A stretch of DNA of 13,464 nucleotides from Deltaproteobacteria bacterium UBA5799 (GTDB lineage: Bacteria; Desulfobacterota; GWC2-55-46). Positions 7,522 through 13,464 of this stretch are shown here, in pieces; positions within the stretch are counted from its first letter, which is position 1, and the number at the start of each line of letters is the position of its first letter. A model generated the notes under the pieces. The model was not told the origin of the DNA, searched no databases, and was given only the letters and a program-made list of their open reading frames with translations. The DNA is taken from assembly GCA_002418185.1 (NCBI GenBank), contig DIDN01000015.1, positions 1-13,464 on the forward strand, written 5' to 3'. Made by a program: the position numbers and the translations under genes.

Positions 7522-7570
7522 TACATGGTTTTGAGTTTTTCAGCAATCTCTCAATAAGGAGAGTCGCTTC

Positions 7571-8539
7571 ATGGAGATAAAATTCAGCATAAGGCGGCAC
7601 GACCCGATGGACGGGGAGAACCCCGGGCCGTACTACCGTGAGTACATCGTCGATGCCGAAGAGGGCATGACCGTGCTTGAGGCCCTCCTGAAAATATCGG
7701 AAGAGGAGGACCCGACGCTCGCGTTCAGGAGGTCTTGCCGCTCGGCCATATGCGGCTCCTGCGCAATGACCGTGAACGGCTTCGCAAGGCTCACATGCAG
7801 CCTGCAGGTCATCCCCGAGTACCAGAAGATGGGCGCCATGAGGATAGAGCCCCTTTCAAACCACAGGACCATAAAGGACCTCGTGGTGGACATGGCCCCG
7901 TTCTGGGAGAAGATGGAGAAGGTCGCGCCATTTCTCATGCCCGCGGGCGGAAGCGAAGGGAACCCTGTCTCCATTGAGGACCAGGCCGGGATAGACGAGA
8001 GCCAGAGGTGCATAATGTGCGGCTGCTGCAACGCCGAGTGCAACTCGCTGGAGATAGACGAGCGTTTCATAGCCCCGGCCGCCTCGGCAAAGGCCTGGAG
8101 GTTCGTGGGCGACGTGCGCGAGGGGCACCGGGGGAAGAGGCTCGAGAGGCTTTCGGAGGAGCACGGCATATGGGACTGCGTACGCTGCATACATTGCACC
8201 CAGTACTGCCCCAAGGACGTGAAGCCCCTTAAGCAGATAGAGAGCCTCCGCTCGGCGGCCATGAAGGAAGGCGTCCTCGACAACCCGGGCGCAAGGCACG
8301 TCGAGGCGATGGCCGACTCTGTCGAGAGGTTCGGAAGGCTCGACGAGGCCGCGATGACCTTCAGGACGCTGGGCTTTCTCCGCTCGGTCGGCATGATACC
8401 GCTGGGACTCAGGCTTGAGAAGCACGGCAAGATGCCCCACCCGTATATCTTCCCCCAGATAATGGAAATAGACGAGGTAAGGGCGGTCTACGACGAAATC
8501 GAGAAGAAGTACGGCCTGAAGCCGAAGAAGGAGGGATAG
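7571..8539 (+). CDS. sdhB: Succinate dehydrogenase/fumarate reductase iron-sulfur subunit (type E)
   Basis: Iron-sulfur subunit that carries electrons from the SdhA flavin. The 322-residue protein has a plant-type [2Fe-2S] domain with Cys56, 61, 64 and 76 (CRSAICGSC...C), then a bacterial-ferredoxin domain. Its first cluster motif is CIMCGCCNAEC (Cys147, 150, 153, 157). The second is CVRCIHCTQYCP (Cys203, 206, 209, 213), one cysteine more than in the common mitochondrial/E. coli type, which predicts a second [4Fe-4S] cluster in place of [3Fe-4S]. A tail of about 90 residues follows, as in type E enzymes. The start is supported by AAGGAG at 7556-7561, 9 nt before the ATG. It is 173 nt from sdhA, with a repeat element in the gap, and is nearly contiguous with the CCG-domain gene. 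Confidence 0.95.
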   Translation: MEIKFSIRRHDPMDGENPGPYYREYIVDAEEGMTVLEALLKISEEEDPTLAFRRSCRSAICGSCAMTVNGFARLTCSLQVIPEYQKMGAMRIEPLSNHRTIKDLVVDMAPFWEKMEKVAPFLMPAGGSEGNPVSIEDQAGIDESQRCIMCGCCNAECNSLEIDERFIAPAASAKAWRFVGDVREGHRGKRLERLSEEHGIWDCVRCIHCTQYCPKDVKPLKQIESLRSAAMKEGVLDNPGARHVEAMADSVERFGRLDEAAMTFRTLGFLRSVGMIPLGLRLEKHGKMPHPYIFPQIMEIDEVRAVYDEIEKKYGLKPKKEG

Positions 8540-8541
8540 GA

Positions 8542-9417
8542 TTGGCCGGGGAGCTGAGATACGCGTACTATCCGGGTTGTGTCTCCCAGCACATGACGAG
8601 GGAGACGAACGACTCTACGAGGCTCGTTGCCCGCAAGCTCGGCATCGGGCTTTACGACATGCCCAGGGCCAACTGCTGCGGCGCCGGGCTCCTTACCGAC
8701 TACGACTACCGGCTCTACCTGGCCCTCAACGCGCGCATATTCGCCGAGGCAGAGGCCATGGAGATGGACATAATGACCATATGCTCCACCTGCCTCATGG
8801 TCATGAGCACGGCGAACAGGGACCTCAGGAGAGACCCGCGCCTCCTTGAGGAGACCAACAAGGTGCTCGCCGCGGCCGGCCTCCATTACAGCGGAAAGGT
8901 CGAGGTAAAACAGTTCCTTTGGGTGCTTGCCGGCGACTACGGGCTTGAGCGCCTCGGCGAGCATGTCACAAGGCCGCTGGGCTGGCTCAAGGTGGCGCCC
9001 TTCTACGGCTGCCACAGTCTGCGGCCCTCCGACGCCCTCGGGTTCGACGACCCGGAGAAACCCTGGTCGCTCGAGGCCACAATAAGGGCGCTCGGCGCGG
9101 AGCCCGTGGAGTACAGGGGAAAGTCCAAGTGCTGCGGTTTCCAGGTCGACCTCGTAGCTGAGAGGACGGCGACCAGGATGACGGGCGTACGGCTGCTCGA
9201 AGGCAAGAGGAACGGGGCAGATTGCTTTGTCACGCCGTGCCCCTTCTGCCATATTAACCTCGACAACTACCAGGGGCTCGCCGAGAAGGCTGTCGATGAG
9301 CGGATCGGCATGCCGGTTTTCCACCTCTCACAGCTCGTCGGCCTCGCAATGGGGCTCAGCCCCAGGGATCTCGGGCTCTCAAGGCACCTGGTCTCGCCTG
9401 AGAAGGTGCTCAAGTAG
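8542..9417 (+). CDS. CCG-domain (HdrB-like) subunit of type E succinate dehydrogenase/fumarate reductase
   Basis: Cysteine-rich subunit related to heterodisulfide reductase HdrB, called SdhE or SdhC in type E complexes (not the flavinylation factor SdhE). The 291-residue protein has two CCG domains: Cys13...Cys45-Cys46-Gly...Cys81-x-x-Cys84, and Cys157...Cys197-Cys198-Gly...Cys233-x-x-Cys236. In HdrB such domains bind non-cubane [4Fe-4S] clusters; in type E complexes this subunit stands in place of the usual haem-bearing membrane anchors. I see no transmembrane helix. The start is a TTG, supported by AGGAGG at 8529-8534, 7 nt upstream and within the end of sdhB; only 2 nt separate the sdhB stop from it, so translation is probably coupled. 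The electron acceptor or donor (menaquinone, thiols or another carrier) is unknown. Confidence 0.93.
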   Translation: MAGELRYAYYPGCVSQHMTRETNDSTRLVARKLGIGLYDMPRANCCGAGLLTDYDYRLYLALNARIFAEAEAMEMDIMTICSTCLMVMSTANRDLRRDPRLLEETNKVLAAAGLHYSGKVEVKQFLWVLAGDYGLERLGEHVTRPLGWLKVAPFYGCHSLRPSDALGFDDPEKPWSLEATIRALGAEPVEYRGKSKCCGFQVDLVAERTATRMTGVRLLEGKRNGADCFVTPCPFCHINLDNYQGLAEKAVDERIGMPVFHLSQLVGLAMGLSPRDLGLSRHLVSPEKVLK

Positions 9418-9508
9418 GCGTATTAATCCCCCCAAATTACCCTGCAACGCCAGCCGGCCCAGAATGTCGGAAAACGGAATTAATCAGATTTGAACCGAGG
9501 GGTATTCT

Positions 9509-9522
9509 GCCCGGTTTCGGGC
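9509..9522. terminator. Weak hairpin between convergent genes
   Basis: GCCCG-GTTT-CGGGC forms a 5-bp stem in the 108-nt gap between the CCG-subunit gene and the minus-strand PEBP gene. It has no T-tract on either strand, so a terminator role is doubtful; its position between two converging stop codons is the only support. Confidence 0.2.
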
Positions 9523-9525
9523 CGC

Positions 9526-9993
9526 CTATCTCTGGTATATCGCCGTTATCCGCGTCTCGGCGAGCACGTGGCCTTTGAGCGCCCGCTCGACCTCGCTCCT
9601 TTTTGCCCCCTCGTCGATGCCGAGAGAAGAGAGGTCGGTCGCCTTGAGAATGAAGCTGTACCTGTGCATGCCGTGCCCTTTCGGAGGGCACGGGCCGCCG
9701 TAGCCGACCTGGCCGAAATCCGTCATGCCGTGCTTCATGCCGTTCTCAAGGCCCGTCCCGTTGTTGCCGGCGCCCTTGTATATCTCGGTTATGTCCGGCG
9801 GCAGGTCGAAGACGACCCAGTGGACGAATGTCCCCATGGGAGCGTCAGGGTCCTCGAGGACGAGGACGTAGCTTTTGGTCCCCTGCGGGGGCTCTCTCCA
9901 CACGAGGTGAGGCGAGAGGTTCTCGCCCTCGCAGGTGTATCTTTTCGGGATCTGTCCGCCTTCCTTGAAATCAGGGCTCTCGATTCTGAACAC
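9526..9993 (-). CDS. YbhB/YbcL family PEBP (Raf kinase inhibitor-like) protein
   Basis: A 155-residue member of the phosphatidylethanolamine-binding protein family, with the bacterial YbhB/YbcL layout. Visible motifs are NLSPHL (25-30), the ligand-pocket DPDAP (48-52), HWVVFDLP (58-65), and GPCPPKGHGMHRY (100-112). It has no signal peptide, so it should be cytoplasmic. The physiological ligand of bacterial members is not established. The start is a GTG, supported by GGAGG (plus-strand 10000-10004) 6 nt upstream on the minus strand. It runs opposite to all other genes here and is a single-gene unit convergent with the sdh operon and divergent from the lipid kinase. No functional link to either neighbour is evident. 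Confidence 0.95.
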   Translation of the reverse strand: MFRIESPDFKEGGQIPKRYTCEGENLSPHLVWREPPQGTKSYVLVLEDPDAPMGTFVHWVVFDLPPDITEIYKGAGNNGTGLENGMKHGMTDFGQVGYGGPCPPKGHGMHRYSFILKATDLSSLGIDEGAKRSEVERALKGHVLAETRITAIYQR

Positions 9994-10112
9994 GGTCGAC
10001 CTCCGTCTTGGAGCTCTGAATGCGCTCTCGGAAACGAGCTTGCAATCATGCCGGGTCGCGGTTGCCTGGCCGGCACGGCAGTGAGGCCAGTGAAAGCCCT
10101 TTCATTTTCCTG

Positions 10113-10136
10113 GTATTGCAATTCTATACGCAATAC
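10113..10136. other. Inverted repeat in the divergent PEBP/lipid-kinase gap
   Basis: GTATTGC (10113-10119) and GCAATAC (10130-10136) are perfect inverted copies with a 10-nt AT-rich spacer. The half-site spacing, about 1.6 helical turns centre to centre, would suit a dimeric regulator. It lies 120 nt upstream of the PEBP start and 110 nt upstream of the kinase start, so it could be an operator for either. Chance occurrence is possible. Confidence 0.3.
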
Positions 10137-10189
10137 ATGAAATCTGCAACTGTACCTTTTTACAGGGTGGGCCGCTCCCTCTTTAGTCC

Positions 10190-10219
10190 TTGCAACCCGG
10201 GCGCCTTCCAAATTATACT
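10190..10219 (+). promoter_or_regulatory. Sigma-70-like promoter for the lipid kinase gene
   Basis: TTGCAA (10190-10195) and TATACT (10214-10219) are separated by 18 nt; the -10 box matches the consensus at 5 of 6 positions. Transcription would begin near 10226, leaving a leader of about 20 nt that contains the GGGAGGG ribosome site at 10232-10238. Confidence 0.5.
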
Positions 10220-10245
10220 TCTCATTTTTACGGGAGGGCAGAAGC

Positions 10246-11130
10246 TTGAAGGTCCGGTTCATCCTCAACCCCTCTGCCGGGCGCTCGGGAAGGCTTAAGC
10301 CCCTTCCCGGGGCCGTGAAAAAGGTCCTGGAGGCGGACGAGGGGATATTCGAGATACGGTCGGCAGCCGACAGGTCCGGCATGAAGGACCTCGCAGCCGA
10401 CGCCGTCGCGAAAGGGTACGACGTCGTCTATGCCTGCGGAGGGGACGGCACCATAAACGACGTTGCGTCCGAGCTCGTTGGCAAGGGCACGGCCCTCGGC
10501 ATCCTGCCTGTCGGTTCCGGCAACGCGCTCGCAAGGGCGCTCGGCATACCGGAGGACGTGGAGGAGGGGTTAAGGCTCCTGAAGACGGGCAGGATAGCTA
10601 AGATGGACGTCGGAGTTGCGTGCGGCCGGTATTTCTTCTCGACCGCGGGCTTCGCCTTCGAGGCCCGCCTGAGCAGGCGGTACAACGAAGGACGCTTGAG
10701 CAGGAAGTTGAGGGGGCTGGCGCCGTACTTCGTGCTCGCGCCCCTGGAGTTCCTCCGCTTCAGGCCCGGGCCGCTGCGCCTGAGCATTGACGGCAAGGAC
10801 ATCGACGGCAGGCCGCTCCTAATGACCGCCGCAAACACGAGCCACCTGGGAGGGGGCGCCGTAATAGCGCCGGACGCAAAGAACGACGATGGGCTGCTGG
10901 ACTTCTGCTTCGTACACAGGACGAACATCTTTTCCGCCCTGGACCTCGCCCGGAGGCTCCTTTCGGGCAATATAGAGAAGCACGCAAGGTACGAGACCGC
11001 ACGCGGCAGGAAGGCGGTGGCCCTTGGATGGGACCTGAAGGACGCGCACGTCGACGGGGAGCCTTTCCAATGGCCCGGCGACGTCGAGGTGTCGGTCCTC
11101 TACCGTAAGCTCAACGTCCTCGTCCCCTGA
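10246..11130 (+). CDS. YegS/BmrU-type diacylglycerol kinase family lipid kinase
   Basis: Member of the DAGK-catalytic-domain family of soluble bacterial lipid kinases, which phosphorylate diacylglycerol or related lipids at the membrane face. The 294-residue protein begins with the typical strand and loop FILNPSAGRSG (5-15). It has the nucleotide-binding GGDGT (65-69) within CGGDGTINDVASEL, and LPVGSGNALARALGIP (87-102). The C-terminal beta-domain has the characteristic PDAKNDDGLLDF and DGEPF segments. The start is a TTG, supported by GGGAGGG at 10232-10238, 7 nt upstream. The substrate cannot be told from sequence. It appears to have its own promoter. The next gene is 116 nt further downstream and probably also has its own. 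Confidence 0.93.
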   Translation: MKVRFILNPSAGRSGRLKPLPGAVKKVLEADEGIFEIRSAADRSGMKDLAADAVAKGYDVVYACGGDGTINDVASELVGKGTALGILPVGSGNALARALGIPEDVEEGLRLLKTGRIAKMDVGVACGRYFFSTAGFAFEARLSRRYNEGRLSRKLRGLAPYFVLAPLEFLRFRPGPLRLSIDGKDIDGRPLLMTAANTSHLGGGAVIAPDAKNDDGLLDFCFVHRTNIFSALDLARRLLSGNIEKHARYETARGRKAVALGWDLKDAHVDGEPFQWPGDVEVSVLYRKLNVLVP

Positions 11131-11131
11131 C

Positions 11132-11149
11132 CGGGCCGGGCCCGGCCCG
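11132..11149. other. 18-bp perfect GC palindrome after the lipid kinase stop
   Basis: CGGGCCGGG and CCCGGCCCG abut to make an 18-bp perfect palindrome of G and C only, 1 nt after the TGA. As RNA it could form a short hairpin of 6-7 bp. No T-tract follows, so it is not a standard intrinsic terminator; it may help RNA stability or be chance in GC-rich DNA. Confidence 0.35.
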
Positions 11150-11210
11150 CGCCGCCGCTACCGCCGTTCGTAACCCTCTGAATTGCCTTTTATTTCCGGA
11201 AGCAAAGTTG

Positions 11211-11239
11211 TTGAAGTACCCTCCTCTTTGGAGTATCAT
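11211..11239 (+). promoter_or_regulatory. Possible sigma-70 promoter abutting the GH15-like gene
   Basis: TTGAAG (11211-11216), a 17-nt spacer and TATCAT (11234-11239) match the consensus at 4 of 6 and 5 of 6 positions. Transcription would start around 11246, at or next to the ATG at 11247, implying a leaderless or nearly leaderless message if that is the translation start. Confidence 0.4.
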
Positions 11240-11246
11240 ATCACCC

Positions 11247-12503
11247 ATGATTTCTCTGGACAGGGCGCGCGGAGGGCTTAGGCCGTCCGCGAACATCAAG
11301 GAGACGCTCAAAGGCAGGACCTTCACCGAGCTCAAGGACGACGAGAAGCTCATGGTCGCCTACAAGCACCTTGAGGAACTGAGGCAGCTGAACGGCGGCT
11401 ACATCGCCTCCGACTACTGCGGTGACAAGGGCGGCGACAGGTACAACGTCTTCTGGCTAAGGGACATAATGTACGCGACGTACGCGAACGAGTACGTCGG
11501 CGCGTACGACAAGCTCATCGAGAGCTACCGGCTCATAATCAGGATATTCCAGAAGTACAGGCAGAAGATAACGAGCGGCGCAAGGAAGCGCACCTACCTC
11601 GGGAGCTGCGCGGACGAGGTCATACACGCCAGGGTGCACCCGGTGACCCTCGAGGAGATAACGAACGAGTGGGGGCACCACCAGCTCGACATCTTCGGCC
11701 TCTTCCTCTACAAGACCGGCGACCTGATAAAGAAGGGGCACAACGTAATAGCGACCGACCAGGCCGAAACGCAGATACTCCTTCGGGACATCGTCCTGTA
11801 CCTTACGACCGTCCGGTGGCATTCGGACCCCGACTTCGGCGTCTGGGAGGAGGGGCCGGAGGTGCATTCCTCGAGCATAGGAGCGGTGCTCGCCGGGCTC
11901 ACCATGTGGCACGACGACGGCTATTACCACTACAAGTACAGGGCCCGCATCCCCATACACCAGTACATGCCCGTGCCCCAGGGGTTCATAGAGCAGGGAA
12001 GGCACGCCCTTGAGAAGCTCCTTCTTTCGGAGTCTGCTTCGAGGCCCGTCGACCTTGCCCAGCTGAGCCTCGTGTGGCCTTATTATATAATAAGCGACAG
12101 CCAGGCCCTTCAGGTCATCTCCAACGTGGAGAAGCGGCTTGTGAGGGAGCACGGGGTGATAAGGTACCCGGGGGACCTCTATTTCAATGCCTGCGCTTCA
12201 AGCCCCGCCGGGAACGAGGCCGAGTGGCCGCTCGGGTTCGCGTGGCTCTCCATAGCCTACTCGCAGCTCGCCATAAAGGCGCTCAGGCTCGGCGAGATAT
12301 TCTCCCCGCCTGTTGAGTATATCGAGAAAGCCGAGCATTACCTCCGGAGGCTCGAATCCGTAATGACCCACGAGGGCCAGGTCCCGGAGCTCTATACCGC
12401 GGGCAGGCCAAACTACAACGTGCCGCTCGCCTGGGCGCAGAGCTTTTACGTGGTAGCGCGTCAGAACCTCAACAGGGTGCACGAGAAGCTTAACCTTCGC
12501 TAA
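11247..12503 (+). CDS. Cytoplasmic GH15 glucoamylase-like protein
   Basis: An (alpha/alpha)6-barrel protein of the glycoside hydrolase 15 / phosphorylase-kinase-alpha-like group, 418 residues from the ATG used here. FWLRD (Arg72-Asp73) matches the substrate-binding WTRD segment of fungal glucoamylase. GVWEEGPEVHSSSIGAVLAGL matches its LWEEVNGSSFF region, so Glu201 is the expected general acid. VPELY with Glu381, followed by VPLAWAQSFYVV, matches the general-base segment. Both catalytic acids are therefore present. There is no signal peptide, so it probably acts on internal alpha-glucans or glucosides. The open frame extends to a TTG at 11208, but the extra 13 codons have AT-rich third positions unlike the rest and overlap a promoter-like sequence. 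No strong Shine-Dalgarno precedes the ATG; the nearest is GGAG at 11230, 13 nt away. The exact start is thus uncertain. Confidence 0.88.
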   Translation: MISLDRARGGLRPSANIKETLKGRTFTELKDDEKLMVAYKHLEELRQLNGGYIASDYCGDKGGDRYNVFWLRDIMYATYANEYVGAYDKLIESYRLIIRIFQKYRQKITSGARKRTYLGSCADEVIHARVHPVTLEEITNEWGHHQLDIFGLFLYKTGDLIKKGHNVIATDQAETQILLRDIVLYLTTVRWHSDPDFGVWEEGPEVHSSSIGAVLAGLTMWHDDGYYHYKYRARIPIHQYMPVPQGFIEQGRHALEKLLLSESASRPVDLAQLSLVWPYYIISDSQALQVISNVEKRLVREHGVIRYPGDLYFNACASSPAGNEAEWPLGFAWLSIAYSQLAIKALRLGEIFSPPVEYIEKAEHYLRRLESVMTHEGQVPELYTAGRPNYNVPLAWAQSFYVVARQNLNRVHEKLNLR

Positions 12504-12532
12504 AAGGGCCTTCCGTTGCCCTCACTTTCCCG

Positions 12533-13393
12533 ATGTTCGAGATGAACCCCATAGCCTTCAGGGCTACGATGCTGAATATCGCCGGCAACGCGGGCCTGCT
12601 GGCCTTGAAGCTCGCGGCAGGGATACTGACCGGAAGCATTGCCCTCATCTCGGACGCCATAAATTCGTTCAACGACGTCGCCGCCTCCATAGCCACCTTC
12701 ATATGCGTCTACATCTCGGATAAGCAGGCCGACGAAGGACACCCCTTCGGCCACAGCAGGGCGGAGCCCATAGCCGGACTCATAATCGCGGTGCTCGCCG
12801 GCATATTGGGGTTCGAGGTCATAAGGGAGGCGGTCTCGCGCATACTCGAGGGGACGAGCCCGGAGGTCGCGCCGCATGTGCTCCTCGTCCCCGTCATAAC
12901 CATGGCCGCAAAGGGCGGCATGTTCTTGTATTTCAGGAGGGTCGGGCGCATGTTCAACAGCCCTGCCATCAGGGCCACTGCCTTCGACTCGCTCATGGAC
13001 ATCGCCGTGGCGTTCGCCGCCCTCATCGGCCTTGCCGGGACTTTTTTCGGGCATGCCTGGCTCGACCCGGCAGCGGGCCTCTTGATAAGCATTTGGATAA
13101 TGTACACGGGCTACAGGATCGGGATGGACAACATAGACTACCTCATGGGGCGCTCCCCCGAGCCGGAGTTGCTGAGGGAGATAAGGGAGGCGGCCCTCGA
13201 CGTGCCCGGGGTGGAGGGGCTCGGCTCCGTCAAGGCCCACTACGTAGGCCCATTCATCCATGTCGAGATAAAGGTGCGGGTGGACAAGGACCTGCCCACG
13301 GAGGAGTCGCACGCAATAGGCGAGGAGGTCTCGAACAGGGTCGAGAGCATAAGCACCATAGAGAAGTCCTTTGTCCATATAGACCCGGTCTGA
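12533..13393 (+). CDS. Cation diffusion facilitator, probable divalent metal (Mn-type) exporter
   Basis: Inner-membrane metal/proton antiporter of the cation diffusion facilitator family, 286 residues. Hydrophobic segments give the expected six helices across about residues 10-200. The HPFGHSRAE loop (70-78) is a family hallmark, and the C-terminal cytoplasmic ZT-dimer domain ends in KSFVHIDPV. The metal site in helix 2 reads SDAINSFND (Asn44 and Asp48) and in helix 5 FDSLMD (Asp152 and Asp156). This N-D-D-D set is the arrangement known for manganese CDFs, whereas zinc types have His or Asp with His. The start ATG has no clear Shine-Dalgarno; a second ATG lies 9 nt later. It follows the GH15 gene by 29 nt, so the two may be co-transcribed although no functional tie is obvious. 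Confidence 0.94.
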   Translation: MFEMNPIAFRATMLNIAGNAGLLALKLAAGILTGSIALISDAINSFNDVAASIATFICVYISDKQADEGHPFGHSRAEPIAGLIIAVLAGILGFEVIREAVSRILEGTSPEVAPHVLLVPVITMAAKGGMFLYFRRVGRMFNSPAIRATAFDSLMDIAVAFAALIGLAGTFFGHAWLDPAAGLLISIWIMYTGYRIGMDNIDYLMGRSPEPELLREIREAALDVPGVEGLGSVKAHYVGPFIHVEIKVRVDKDLPTEESHAIGEEVSNRVESISTIEKSFVHIDPV

Positions 13394-13398
13394 GATGG

Positions 13399-13464
13399 CA
13401 ACCTTTAAAAATTGATCTTTTCCCCGGACTCTGTGTCAGTTCGGGAATAAAAATGCTCACATAT
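13399..13464. repeat. Palindromic repeat element, copy 2 (cut by window end)
   Basis: Begins 5 nt after the stop of the cation transporter gene and matches the left half of the element after korC in the same orientation: 28 of 30 bases at 13407-13436 and 19 of 20 at 13445-13464, with a 3-nt length difference between these blocks. The shared CAACCT just before the core suggests the element starts near 13399. Its right half should lie beyond the window. Confidence 0.75.

Noticed and set aside
9418..9525. Possible RNA gene in the convergent gap
   Set aside because: Only a 5-bp hairpin and AT-rich ATTAAT words; no tRNA-like or structured RNA pattern.
11208..11246. TTG-initiated N-terminal extension of the GH15-like protein
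   Set aside because: Codon third positions are AT-rich unlike the gene body and the stretch overlaps a promoter-like sequence; only a weak GGAAG precedes it. Not fully excluded.

Overview
This window comes from the chromosome of a GC-rich bacterium and is mostly central carbon metabolism. Every gene has a clear bacterial Shine-Dalgarno site or sits tightly in an operon, apart from the last two. Isoleucine is written mainly as ATA and arginine mainly as AGG, which is unusual at this GC content. The ferredoxin-linked 2-oxoglutarate oxidoreductase, the CCG-type succinate dehydrogenase/fumarate reductase and the dispersed palindromic repeats all fit an anaerobic or facultative lineage such as Desulfobacterota (former Deltaproteobacteria) or Nitrospirota. 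That placement is inference only; no marker gene in the window fixes the taxon.

Positions 1-9417 hold a plus-strand block of nine genes for the C4-C5 arm of the citric acid cycle: sucC-sucD (succinyl-CoA synthetase), korD-korA-korB-korC (2-oxoglutarate:ferredoxin oxidoreductase), and sdhA-sdhB plus a CCG-domain subunit (a type E succinate:acceptor oxidoreductase without membrane anchor). Together they connect fumarate, succinate, succinyl-CoA and 2-oxoglutarate. With ferredoxin as the electron carrier, the block could run oxidatively or reductively. A strong intrinsic terminator at 5494-5529 splits it into suc-kor and sdh transcription units.

Three different repeat elements lie inside this metabolic block: a dispersed palindromic repeat between sucC and sucD, a roughly 125-bp palindromic element after korC, and a 123-bp MITE-like element between sdhA and sdhB. 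A second copy of the korC-type element starts after the last gene and runs off the window's right edge.

Positions 9526-13393 hold unrelated genes: a minus-strand PEBP/YbhB-family protein, then on the plus strand a YegS/diacylglycerol-kinase-like lipid kinase, a cytoplasmic GH15 glucoamylase-like enzyme with its catalytic glutamates intact, and a cation diffusion facilitator whose metal-site residues (N, D, D, D) resemble the manganese-exporting subgroup.

I see no mobile gene cluster, CRISPR array, tRNA or defence system. The less ordinary signals are the CTG start proposed for sdhA, the extra cysteine in SdhB, and the repeat families. I found no convincing new multi-gene system.
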